In this document: piece after piece, positions 19,677-28,470 of the stretch
Numbering within the stretch: the first letter of the stretch is position 1
Layout of the letters: each line of letters opens with the position of its first letter
Assembly: GCA_029237695.1 (NCBI GenBank)
Contig: JAQRGA010000042.1
Coordinates: 2,046,001-2,110,000, forward strand
DNA: 64,000 bases
DNA from: Conchocele bisecta
Lineage: Eukaryota; Mollusca; Bivalvia; Lucinida; Thyasiridae
Direction: 5' to 3'
Notes under the pieces: model-generated
The model's input: the letters and a program-made list of their open reading frames with translations, nothing else
What the model was told of the DNA's origin: nothing
Database searches by the model: none
Translations under genes and position numbers: made by a program

Positions 19677-20969
19677 TTAGTTTTGTAAATCTAAAATCCA
19701 ATTTATCCAGCCTGATATAGTCGATGCCCTCCTATTAAACGTAACATCTCTGTTTACATTATATAAATTTGAATTTTTCATTATAGTAACTATTTCTCCC
19801 TTTAGCAGAATATCAGCTTTTTTAAAATATAATCTTATCGCGTTTAAAAAAACCGAGTGTTTTAATATCAACTCAATAAGTCGCAATTGTTTTTGCTTAT
19901 AATTAAGCTTGAATAAAAATTTTCCTTCACTGGTAAGCACAAATTTAACACCATATTCATTCTTTTTCTCAACAAGTCCCAAGTAGCGGGCAGCATTCGT
20001 ATAATAATCAGTTTGCCTTTTATCAAAATCATAAACTATTGTTATACTCTCTTTTGTCAATTCTTTTTTATCATTTAATACTTCGCAAAGATTAAGTACT
20101 CTTTCAAAAGAATCAGCTTGTGGAAAAGGAATTTTTGGTTCATTAATGAGAATAGTTGTATTAATTATACTTTGAATATCTTCTAATGAAATATTTTTTT
20201 CTCCAAGCGTGTAACGCTTTTGATTAATCAATATAATAGAATTATAGTTTTCAAGATCTTCAAACTTATACTCATATAACCGAAATAAACCGTTGGAATA
20301 AATCAAAAAAATAGGTCTGACTTCTTTTGAAATTTTCTTTTCCCATAGCCTGTATGGATAATAGAGTTGACGTATTAAAAAATCTGATGAAATTGAATTT
20401 TTTGCTTCAATTAAGGATAAACTTCTAATTCCCTCATAGCCTCCATCAATTTCAATTTGGGAGTTACGAATACTCATATTTATTAATTTTGAATGTTCAA
20501 GATCTTTTATATAAAAGTTAAATGCTCCAGAACTCATCCGCCCACTTACTGTAGGTAATAATTCTTCTTCATCTAAAAAATCTGCAAATATACCAGTGAC
20601 ATATGCACAATTAATCGCTGTAGCTTCACTAGTTATATTTTCAAAATCAATACTTTTTATATGATCAGGGAAGTTTAAATACTTAATAGGTGTGCCATCA
20701 TATTGCTCAAAGGCTTTATACGTTTCAAATTTTGCTATAACATAATCCCCCCTTGTTTTTGGTAAAATCGAAAGTTGATTCTTTTGAAATAAATATGGCA
20801 AATTAGTATAATGATCAAATTTTGTCATCAAGCGTGCTTCTCTAAATTCATTAACTGCACGCGAACTAATAACAAACTGCCCATTTTTCTTTATGTTTTC
20901 AAGTATTTTGTACTTTTCAAATAGTCTTTTCCAAGCAGTATTATTTTTTGTTTGCCTTAAATTACTCAT
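19677..20969 (-). CDS. Probable type II restriction endonuclease (PD-(D/E)XK)
   Basis: A 430-residue protein whose middle holds a nuclease core: D175 in EIDGGYEG and E188-x-K190 in LSLIEAKN, the D...ExK arrangement. The C-terminal third (about 300-430) looks like a winged-helix region. It starts 8 bases inside the end of the Dam-like methylase, so the pair is translationally coupled. The methylase partner implies cutting at GATC. It is larger than DpnII or MboI and I cannot name the exact family. The frame is intact, so this enzyme may be active, which would require the partner methylase. Confidence 0.65.
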   Translation of the reverse strand: MSNLRQTKNNTAWKRLFEKYKILENIKKNGQFVISSRAVNEFREARLMTKFDHYTNLPYLFQKNQLSILPKTRGDYVIAKFETYKAFEQYDGTPIKYLNFPDHIKSIDFENITSEATAINCAYVTGIFADFLDEEELLPTVSGRMSSGAFNFYIKDLEHSKLINMSIRNSQIEIDGGYEGIRSLSLIEAKNSISSDFLIRQLYYPYRLWEKKISKEVRPIFLIYSNGLFRLYEYKFEDLENYNSIILINQKRYTLGEKNISLEDIQSIINTTILINEPKIPFPQADSFERVLNLCEVLNDKKELTKESITIVYDFDKRQTDYYTNAARYLGLVEKKNEYGVKFVLTSEGKFLFKLNYKQKQLRLIELILKHSVFLNAIRLYFKKADILLKGEIVTIMKNSNLYNVNRDVTFNRRASTISGWINWILDLQN

Positions 20970-21810
20970 AATTTTTTACAAGTATCTCGGTTATTTCACC
21001 TCTACCATTACCTTTAGAATTAATTGCTCTTTTTGCGTTAATAAAGGACATATTATAATCTTTATATAAACTTTTTATAAACTCTGTTGAAGAATTCGAT
21101 AATAAAAATTTAATTTTTTCAGCATTAAGTCTATCACAGACTTTTTTCAATCGCTCTTGTTCCGTTTTATCAAATCCACTTTTAGTATAACCCGTAAAAC
21201 TTGAACTATCAGAAACAGGATCGTACGGTGGATCTAAATATACAAATCCACCTCTTTTTACTTTTGATAAGGTTTCACCATAATCAGCATTTAATATTTG
21301 AATATTATTATTCACTAGATAATTACTAACAGCCCTTATTGTAATATCATTTATAATATTAGGATTTTTGTATCGACCAAAGGGAGAATTAAATTCACCT
21401 GAGCTATTCACACGAAATAAGCCATTATAACACGTTTTATTTAAAAATAAGATTCTTGATGCTCTCTGTATATCAGTTAAGTCACAGTATTTTTCTTTTC
21501 CCCTATCCATTCTCCTAATTTCATAAAAATATATTTCATTATTCTTGTGTCTTTTTAAATCTTCAATTAATTCTTCTGGGGATTCTTTAATAACACGATA
21601 TAAATTAATTAATTCCTGATTACTGTCATTTATTACAGCATTTTTTGGTTGTATATGAAATAAAACAGCACCTCCTCCAACAAAAGGTTCATAATATTTC
21701 GAAAACTGTTTAGGTATATATTTTTCTATTTCAGTCAATAGTTGTCTTTTTCCTCCAACCCATTTTACAAATGGAAGAACTAATTTATTTATTTTTCTAT
21801 TTTTAGACAT
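20962..21810 (-). CDS. Dam/DpnM-like adenine-N6 DNA methyltransferase
   Basis: A 282-residue D12-class (alpha) methylase. The AdoMet motif is FVKWVGGKRQLL near the N-terminus with YYEPFVGGGAVLFH, and the catalytic DPPY lies in FVYLDPPYDPVS (about 195). It matches the Dam/DpnM group that methylates adenine in GATC. It is the first gene of an island of four on the minus strand: methylase, endonuclease, HEPN-like protein, second methylase. The gene is intact and would protect the chromosome from the neighbouring endonuclease. Confidence 0.9.
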   Translation of the reverse strand: MSKNRKINKLVLPFVKWVGGKRQLLTEIEKYIPKQFSKYYEPFVGGGAVLFHIQPKNAVINDSNQELINLYRVIKESPEELIEDLKRHKNNEIYFYEIRRMDRGKEKYCDLTDIQRASRILFLNKTCYNGLFRVNSSGEFNSPFGRYKNPNIINDITIRAVSNYLVNNNIQILNADYGETLSKVKRGGFVYLDPPYDPVSDSSSFTGYTKSGFDKTEQERLKKVCDRLNAEKIKFLLSNSSTEFIKSLYKDYNMSFINAKRAINSKGNGRGEITEILVKNYE

Positions 21811-21914
21811 TTTTCATTTTCCTAATACCAACTTTTAATCCTGATATAGCATAATATTTAAATATTTCTATAAGTTAAATTTTGCATACCACTGCTACCC
21901 TTATAAGAATATCG

Positions 21915-22259
21915 TTAGGTTGTGTAGTGTTCCAAGCTTCTTTTGGCAAAAAGTCCCCACATAATATCATTAACTTCTGCACAAACAATTGTGGAAAATC
22001 CGGCATAATATCTTGAACTTATTTCACCAATAACACCAGATTCACTAATTTCATCAAAAGGAGCAATAATATATGTTTTTATTTTATTATGAATTTTATG
22101 ATTTTCTTTTTCTAAGCAGAGAATTAATTTTTCTTCATTAATAAAGCCTCCTACAACAACCATTTTAGTTTTGCGTGAACATGCTTTATTGATCAAAGAA
22201 GATACATTTTTACTGTCATATATTATATCTTTAAAACTAATTTTAAGTATTCTATTCAT
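21915..22259 (-). CDS. Hypothetical protein coupled to the sugar pyrophosphorylase
   Basis: A 114-residue protein that I do not recognise. Its start overlaps the stop of the upstream UDPGP gene by four bases (ATGA), so it is translated from the same mRNA. It has no signal peptide or membrane helix. The hydrophobic strands MVVVGGF, KTYIIAPF and YAGFSTIVCAEV suggest an alpha/beta fold. It ends just before the restriction-modification island. A role with nucleotide sugars is suggested only by position. Confidence 0.6.
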   Translation of the reverse strand: MNRILKISFKDIIYDSKNVSSLINKACSRKTKMVVVGGFINEEKLILCLEKENHKIHNKIKTYIIAPFDEISESGVIGEISSRYYAGFSTIVCAEVNDIMWGLFAKRSLEHYTT

Positions 22260-23680
22260 TCTATATATACCTTTTCGCCTTTAGTAAAAGTTATTTTATT
22301 CAGTCTTGTTTTGCTACTCTTAATATCCTCGTCATCCATAAAACTCAGGGGTGAAAGTTCAATCATAATATCATAATTTCCTTCAGCATCTTTTGGTAAA
22401 GTTACCCCAGCATATTTTTCCAAACGCTCACAATCATAATTAATAAGCATTTTTCTACAGCTCTCTACGGAATCAACACCGACTCTGTTTTTAGTCGGTG
22501 AAAATTCTCTCTCTCTTTTAGCTTCAAAAATCATTGTTCTCTCTGCCATTGGCAGAGAGTCAAAAATAAAACTTTCGAGTTTAACAGCATTTATACTATT
22601 AGGATCAACACGTCTACCGGAAGCATTAATATAACTAACTTTTTTATCACCTCTATGCCATGGTAAATCTATCACAGAATCACCTATCAGTTTTTCAACA
22701 AAATCAACACTTACAATATGAATTGCAGGACTGCCTGAGATAAAACATAAATTTCCTTTATCATCAGTTTTTTCAACTAATTTATCAGGCATATCACTAT
22801 ATTCAATGATCATAGTTTTACCTTCAGAAACGCAAAAATTACCAAGTTTTTCATAAGGGTTTGTTTTTTTCAGCATAATTGCACTCATTTCAGATTCAGT
22901 TAGTAAATGGAGTCCAAGAAAAAGAGGATTTATAATTGAAACAAGTGGATTATCTACCTGAAAATATGAGATATATTTAATGCCTCTTTTTTTCATATCA
23001 TCCAATGCTCCAGATTTTTTTAAAGCTGAAAAACTGCCACCGTGTCCATCAGGAGATAAAGAAAGAGAATCTTTTTCATCTAAAAGGACTCTTCCTTTAC
23101 TATCCATTACAGGCATTGTTCCCTGCTGAAAAAATATCACATTTTTTTCAGATAAATTAAAATAGTTATTTTCTTTAAAAAAGGTAACACTCGCTTCATT
23201 ATTAAGCTTGCTGGTCATAATATACCAAGGTATTTTTACATTGTATTTTTCAGAAGCTCTTTTTATAGTTTCAGCAAAATATTGAAAAAGTGTTTTTTCT
23301 TTTATCGGAGTAATTGAATATGTTCCTTTAGGTCCATCAAAACCCAATCTTGTACCCTGCCCGCCGGCAACAGTAAAAGCTGCTATTTTTGATTCTGATA
23401 CAATCTGTTTTCCTATTTTTTCAGCTTCTGCATAAAGCTGCTTCATTTCTACTGTTTTTGGAATCATAGGATAATAGTCAGCTGGACTTAAATCTTTGGG
23501 TATACTTATTTCAGGTTTTTTGATTACATAATTCTTTATCAATTCATCAAGTTTGTCCCAATCTATATTATTGATCTGTCCTGTCAGCTTATCTTGCTGA
23601 ACTGCATTGATTTCATTCCAAAATTTTAAGAGATGTTCCTGATTATGTTCAGACAGAGTTTCATAAAGTTCATTATACAT
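22256..23680 (-). CDS. UDPGP-type sugar-1-phosphate uridylyltransferase (UAP1-like)
   Basis: A 474-residue enzyme of the eukaryote-like UDP-sugar pyrophosphorylase family, which makes UDP-GlcNAc or UDP-glucose from UTP and the sugar phosphate. The UTP loop is AGGQGTRLGFDGPKG (about residue 103-117). LSPDGHGGSFSAL and FQVDNPLV follow, the latter near the sugar-phosphate site and typical of UAP1. The length matches. It is divergent from pyrE. Its leader holds a 21-bp element that recurs before pyrG. Confidence 0.88.
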   Translation of the reverse strand: MYNELYETLSEHNQEHLLKFWNEINAVQQDKLTGQINNIDWDKLDELIKNYVIKKPEISIPKDLSPADYYPMIPKTVEMKQLYAEAEKIGKQIVSESKIAAFTVAGGQGTRLGFDGPKGTYSITPIKEKTLFQYFAETIKRASEKYNVKIPWYIMTSKLNNEASVTFFKENNYFNLSEKNVIFFQQGTMPVMDSKGRVLLDEKDSLSLSPDGHGGSFSALKKSGALDDMKKRGIKYISYFQVDNPLVSIINPLFLGLHLLTESEMSAIMLKKTNPYEKLGNFCVSEGKTMIIEYSDMPDKLVEKTDDKGNLCFISGSPAIHIVSVDFVEKLIGDSVIDLPWHRGDKKVSYINASGRRVDPNSINAVKLESFIFDSLPMAERTMIFEAKREREFSPTKNRVGVDSVESCRKMLINYDCERLEKYAGVTLPKDAEGNYDIMIELSPLSFMDDEDIKSSKTRLNKITFTKGEKVYIE

Positions 23681-23698
23681 AAGCTAAATCCTCTGATT

Positions 23699-23719
23699 AA
23701 GTTATCGCACTTTGTGCAA
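23699..23719 (-). promoter_or_regulatory. Conserved leader box before the UDPGP gene
   Basis: Read on the plus strand, AAGTTATCGCACT then TTG then TGCAA. The same box with one change and one extra base lies before pyrG at 47697-47718. Both sit within about 20 bases upstream of a start codon and have an AT-rich TTATAA-type stretch on the distal side. Function is unknown. Confidence 0.35.
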
Positions 23720-23937
23720 GTTATAAGGTTATAATATTAAAAACTGCAGGCTTTTATAATAACCTTCAAACTTTATAATTTTATAAAAAATTAAATATTA
23801 AGTTGAAAATATGATTTAATTTAAGAGAGTCTACTATACCTTTAAGCAAAAAAATAATAAACTATATCAAAAAATTATAATTTTAGTATATATTATGCAA
23901 ATCAAAATTAAAAATTCCTAAACCAAAGGGAACAGTA

Positions 23938-24615
23938 ATGAGTGAATATTCTTCTAAACTTGCAGAAGCAGGTTTAAAAATAAAAGCTATTAAACTAAGA
24001 CCTAATCAACCGTTTCTATGGGCATCAGGATTTCATATGCCCATTTATAATGATAACAGAATGTTTCTCTATTACCCTGAATATAGAAAATTAATCGCAA
24101 ATAGCTTTAAATATATTATAGAAAAAGAAAATATTGATTTTGATATCGCTGCAGGCACAAGTACAGCGGGAATTCCTCATGGTGTATTACTCGCAGAATT
24201 AATGAATAAACCATTTATATATATAAGAGATAAAGCTAAAGGTCACGGTCTTAAAAACCAAATAGAAGGAATCGATGCAGAAAGTGATATCGGTGGTAAA
24301 AAAGTAATTGTTATAGAAGATCTTATCTCAACTGGTGGAAGTTCTGCAAAAGCCGTTCAGGCAGTTAGAGATGCAAATGGCGTTGTCGATTACTGTATTG
24401 CCATTTTTAGTTATGGACTTGAGAAAGCCTTAAATGCATTTGAGGTATTAGAAAAACCATGTAAAACAATATCAATTTTGACTTATGATGCTCTTATTGA
24501 AACAGCAAAAAGTATAAATTACATAGATGACAAACAGAAAAAACTTTTAACCGAATGGCGTAAAGATCCTTTTAGCTGGGGAGAAAAAAATGGTTTTCCT
24601 AAGATAGAAAAATAA
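23938..24615 (+). CDS. pyrE: Orotate phosphoribosyltransferase
   Basis: It joins orotate to PRPP to form OMP in pyrimidine synthesis. The PRPP-binding motif is VIVIEDLISTGGSSAKAV (about residues 122-139). The catalytic loop lysines lie in IRDKAKGHGLKN. The length of 225 residues is usual. AAAGGGAAC precedes the ATG. pyrF follows 73 bases downstream on the same strand, giving the last two steps to UMP. Confidence 0.94.
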   Translation: MSEYSSKLAEAGLKIKAIKLRPNQPFLWASGFHMPIYNDNRMFLYYPEYRKLIANSFKYIIEKENIDFDIAAGTSTAGIPHGVLLAELMNKPFIYIRDKAKGHGLKNQIEGIDAESDIGGKKVIVIEDLISTGGSSAKAVQAVRDANGVVDYCIAIFSYGLEKALNAFEVLEKPCKTISILTYDALIETAKSINYIDDKQKKLLTEWRKDPFSWGEKNGFPKIEK

Positions 24616-24688
24616 ATTTAGAGATTTGTTATTCGTTATTGGTATATAAAGTTTGCCTGTCACAGTAAAATAATGGAGAAAATATAAA

Positions 24689-25450
24689 ATGCAGTTAAAT
24701 AATAAAGAAAAATTAGCCAGGTCTAAAGTTTGTCTTCCGTTAGACGGCTTAAATAGCATTAAAGAAGTCAAAGAACGTGTAGAAGAGTTAAGCCCTGTTG
24801 TGGGTTTATTTAAAATAGGCAAGGAGTCTTATACAAGATTTGGTCCTGAAGTCATAAAATTAATTCATAAGTTTGGTGCTGAAGTATTTTTAGATCTAAA
24901 ATATCATGACATACCTAATACTGTTAAAGGTGCAGCAAATGCCGCAACTCAACTTAGTGTTTATATGTTCAATGTTCATGCTTCAGGCGGCAGTGAAATG
25001 TTAAAAGCAGCAGTTGAAGGTTCAAATAATGCTATTAAAGATAATAGTAGCTTAAGAAAACCTAAAATTATTGCAGTAACAGTACTCACCAGTATTGATA
25101 ATGATATATTGAATAATCAGTTAAGTGTAAATATCAGCGTTAAAGAACAGGTTTTACGCCTGGCACAGTTAACTAAAAAATGCGGTTTGGACGGTATTGT
25201 TTGTTCTGCCGCAGATTTATATGCGATAAAAGATAAATTGCCGGAAAAATTTCTATTTGTTACACCCGGTATTAAAGGTCCGAATACAGAGGCAGGAAAA
25301 GATCAAAAAAGAGTCTTTACTCCCGGGAAAGCATTAAGAGACGGTTCTTCAATATTAGTGATAGGCAGAGCAGTTACAGGTCAGCCAACTAAAGAAAAAA
25401 GAATTGAAGCCGGTCTCTCTATCATAAGAGATATGTGTACAGCTTTATAA
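24689..25450 (+). CDS. pyrF: Orotidine 5'-phosphate decarboxylase
   Basis: It decarboxylates OMP to UMP. The catalytic tetrad segment is FLDLKYHDIPNTVKGAANAA (about 68-87) with the Asp-Lys-Asp residues. The phosphate-binding FVTPGIKGP and VIGRAVTG are in place near the C-terminus. Length is 253 residues. AATGGAG before the ATG is the ribosome binding site. It pairs with pyrE, and a transporter gene follows after 47 bases. Confidence 0.95.
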   Translation: MQLNNKEKLARSKVCLPLDGLNSIKEVKERVEELSPVVGLFKIGKESYTRFGPEVIKLIHKFGAEVFLDLKYHDIPNTVKGAANAATQLSVYMFNVHASGGSEMLKAAVEGSNNAIKDNSSLRKPKIIAVTVLTSIDNDILNNQLSVNISVKEQVLRLAQLTKKCGLDGIVCSAADLYAIKDKLPEKFLFVTPGIKGPNTEAGKDQKRVFTPGKALRDGSSILVIGRAVTGQPTKEKRIEAGLSIIRDMCTAL

Positions 25451-25497
25451 TATCTTTTTGAAAAAATGGAGTACAAAGCTCAACCGGAGCCTACATT

Positions 25498-26439
25498 ATG
25501 AATAAAAATAAAATGAACAGCTCTTATGGATTAATATTCATAATAACTGCAGCAACATGCTGGGGCTTTTCAGCTGTAGTATTAATTCCAAAGCTATATA
25601 ATCTTCCAGTCGTATCTGTTGTTTTTTTACAACATGCAATTCCTTTGGCATTGCTTACTCCTATTTTCTTTAAAGAGTATAAAATATTATTTAAACTACC
25701 CAATAAAGATATTCTTATACTTTGCATGATAGCTCTATTTTCAGGTGTTATTGGAACTATGGCAATAGTAAAAGCTCTATTCTTAGTTCATTTTCATAAC
25801 ATTTCTGTGGTAGTGCTAATTCAAAAGGTACAGCCAATATTTGCAATTATTCTTGCTGCAATTTTTCTAAAAGAGAGTATTGGAAAAAAGTTTATTTTTT
25901 GGAGTATATTCGTATTTTTAGGCATATATCTAATAACATTTGGATTAAATCATCCAAGTTTAATCTTAAATAAAACTAATATTTATGCATACCTGCTATC
26001 AATACTTTCAGCTCTCTCTTTTGCTCTGAATACGGTCTTGGGAAAACACCTGACTAAAACAGTTTCATATCAAACAATTACATTTAGCAGATTTTTTCTA
26101 GGCACCATATTTAGTGCAATTTTCTGTTTAGTTTCCGGATATTTTTTTAGTTTTAATTTAATAACGATAAATAATATTTTAATTCTTCTTGTTATTTTTG
26201 TAGCTGGTGGGCCTATATCAATGTTCATATACTATTATGGTCTTAAATACGTAAAAGCATCGACCGCTGCAATAGGAGAGATGGCTCTTCCATTCAGTGT
26301 TATTATTTTAGATTATACAATTAATAATGAAAGATTAAGCTTAATTCGATGGTGTGGGGCTGTCATTATTATTATTGGAATATTTATAATTTCACAAATA
26401 GAACCAATTCAAAAACAAAAAAAAATATCTTCTATTTAA
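25498..26439 (+). CDS. EamA/DMT-family inner-membrane transporter
   Basis: A 313-residue protein with ten hydrophobic helices in two repeated EamA halves; AATCWGFSAV starts the first and LSILSALSFALNTVLGK the second. Family members export metabolites or amino acids, but the substrate cannot be read from sequence. A GGAG site lies before the ATG. It may be carried on the pyrEF transcript. The 210 bases after it include a 42-codon open stretch discussed under findings. Confidence 0.82.
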   Translation: MNKNKMNSSYGLIFIITAATCWGFSAVVLIPKLYNLPVVSVVFLQHAIPLALLTPIFFKEYKILFKLPNKDILILCMIALFSGVIGTMAIVKALFLVHFHNISVVVLIQKVQPIFAIILAAIFLKESIGKKFIFWSIFVFLGIYLITFGLNHPSLILNKTNIYAYLLSILSALSFALNTVLGKHLTKTVSYQTITFSRFFLGTIFSAIFCLVSGYFFSFNLITINNILILLVIFVAGGPISMFIYYYGLKYVKASTAAIGEMALPFSVIILDYTINNERLSLIRWCGAVIIIIGIFIISQIEPIQKQKKISSI

Positions 26440-26649
26440 AAATGCTACAGATTCAAATGCAGATACAGTTATAATTGATTACGAAACAAATAATTTATTT
26501 TATAGGCATGGATTGATTTGCTACAAAAATAATATTTTAAATAAATTCTATAAATTAACCTATTCATAGAAACACCCATTATAAATTATATGATATAATT
26601 AGAAAATTAGAGATTCTAATTTCTTGATTTTTCAGACTAGGATAATCGT

Positions 26650-28113
26650 ATGAATAAAATAATAATAATTTGCTCAATTGTTATTATCATCAGTGCGTAT
26701 TCGGCAAAACTGTCAAAACGCTTCAATATTCCTTTATTAATTATTTTTATATTTATTGGAATGTTATTAGGATCTGACGGCATTGGTCATATATATTTTA
26801 ATGACCCTGATTTTGCATATTTCATAGCATCAATAGCTCTCTGCTTCATTCTATTTTACGGTGGTTTGCAAACAAAGATACAAGATGTAAAACCAATAAT
26901 AAAAGAAGGAATAGCTCTTTCTGTCACTGGCGTAATTTTAAATACTGCTCTCTTTGCATTTCCTATTTACTATTTTACTAAATTGAATTTGCTGCATGCT
27001 TTTCTGGCTTCATCTGCAGTAGCTTCAACTGATGCCGCAGCCGTTTTTTCTATTCTTGAATTCAGTAAAATTAAATTGAAATATAAGTTAAGAACTCTCC
27101 TAGAATTTGAATCAGGAAGTAATGATCCTATTGCATATGTAATGATTCTTATGTTTATTTCTATAATAAATTCAGGTACAAAAAGTAGTTCCTTATCTTA
27201 TTATATAATCTTTTTCATAAGGCAAATATTAATTGGTGCAGCAGCAGGGTTTCTGCTAGGTTATATATCTAAATTTATTCTTGAAAGATTAAAATTAAAA
27301 ATTGAAGAGCTCTATTCAATACTAATTATCGGTATACTGTTTTTTACATTTTCAGCGACCAATCTGCTATATGGAAATGGTTTTTTAGCTATATATATTC
27401 TTGGTATTATGCTTCGTTCCAAAAAATTTTTATATAAAAATAGTACAATTAAGTTCTTTTCCGTCATATCATGGTTAATGCAAATTGCTCTTTTTATATG
27501 TTTAGGACTTCTTGTATTTCCAACTAAACTTATTGATTTTGCATCTTACGGAATCCCACTTGCCTTAATATTAGTTTTTATAATTAGACCTATATGTGTA
27601 TTTTCGACTCTTGCCATTTTTGGAAAAAAATATAATACAAAAAGTAAAGTTTTTCTCTCCTGGGGCGGACTTAAGGGAGCAGTACCAATTGTATTTGCCA
27701 TTTTTACGATGGTAGCTAAAGTTCCAGGATCAAATACTATTTTTAATCTAATTTTTTTCATAGTTTTAGTTTCAGTCTTAATACAGGGTACAACTTTAAC
27801 TTTAGGAGCTAAAATCCTTGGACTTAATGAAGAAAAATCAGAGTTAATAAAAGAGAAATCAGATACAGAAGAACTGGAGTATTTTGAAGATCAAATGCTC
27901 GAATTAAATATTACAGAATATTCATCTTTTACGGGCAAAAAAATTTCCGAAATTGAGTTCCCTGAAGAGACTCTTATTACACTGATTAAGCGAAATAATT
28001 CTTATGTGCATCCAAAAGGGAAAACTGTAATTAAAGTTAATGATCAACTTGTTATAATGTGCAAAAACAAAATAGATTTTTTCAAATATATTGATGAACT
28101 TCAAAATGTTTAA
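26650..28113 (+). CDS. CPA1 monovalent cation/proton antiporter (NhaP2/CvrA-like) with RCK_C domain
   Basis: A 487-residue inner-membrane antiporter exchanging K+ or Na+ for protons. About twelve membrane helices run to residue 385 and contain ASTDAAAVFSIL and the ion-binding LEFESGSNDPIAYV (around 155-168). The cytoplasmic tail (about 405-487) is a TrkA-C/RCK_C regulatory domain ending LVIMCKN. This architecture is that of NhaP2/CvrA. It is alone between two intergenic gaps, with AGGA before the ATG. Confidence 0.88.
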   Translation: MNKIIIICSIVIIISAYSAKLSKRFNIPLLIIFIFIGMLLGSDGIGHIYFNDPDFAYFIASIALCFILFYGGLQTKIQDVKPIIKEGIALSVTGVILNTALFAFPIYYFTKLNLLHAFLASSAVASTDAAAVFSILEFSKIKLKYKLRTLLEFESGSNDPIAYVMILMFISIINSGTKSSSLSYYIIFFIRQILIGAAAGFLLGYISKFILERLKLKIEELYSILIIGILFFTFSATNLLYGNGFLAIYILGIMLRSKKFLYKNSTIKFFSVISWLMQIALFICLGLLVFPTKLIDFASYGIPLALILVFIIRPICVFSTLAIFGKKYNTKSKVFLSWGGLKGAVPIVFAIFTMVAKVPGSNTIFNLIFFIVLVSVLIQGTTLTLGAKILGLNEEKSELIKEKSDTEELEYFEDQMLELNITEYSSFTGKKISEIEFPEETLITLIKRNNSYVHPKGKTVIKVNDQLVIMCKNKIDFFKYIDELQNV

Positions 28114-28457
28114 CCAAGATATAAATATAATATACATACATGGTTACAGCAGGGTAAACATTGACCATAGAAAAATTGAAAAGATTTTTATAAAAAAAAC
28201 TGTCGGTAGAAAAAAATTAAAAAGTATTAAGCCAGTATAAAGTCGAAATACTTCAACTTTTCCAAAATACTATTTAATGTTCTAATTTAACTGGCTAAAA
28301 GCTTTTTATAATTAAAACCCCTTATATAATTCAATTATTATTTGGCTTTTTTATTACTTTATGCTAGCTTAATAGTTAACTTGCTTTTAACTTTATTATT
28401 TAATATTTTATAAAAGATAAAATATACACTAAATTAGAAATTAAATAAATTACTCTT
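28114..28457. other. 344-bp leader region of the PFOR gene
   Basis: No gene was seen. AGCCAGT (28230-28236) and ACTGGCT (28290-28296) are perfect complements 53 bases apart and could close a branched RNA structure. A possible promoter is TTGCTT at 28381-28386 with TATTTT 17 bases later. Confidence 0.3.
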
Positions 28458-28463
28458 GGAGGA
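28458..28463 (+). promoter_or_regulatory. Ribosome binding site that fixes the PFOR start
   Basis: GGAGGA lies seven bases before the ATG at 28471. An in-frame TTG at 28456 overlaps this site and cannot be the true start. Confidence 0.85.
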
Positions 28464-28470
28464 CAAGAAC

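Noticed and set aside
17893..21810. Prophage or integrative element around the R-M island
   Set aside because: No integrase, phage gene, tRNA junction or direct repeats were found at its edges.
28456..28470. TTG start for PFOR five codons upstream
   Set aside because: The TTG overlaps the GGAGGA ribosome binding site that serves the ATG at 28471.
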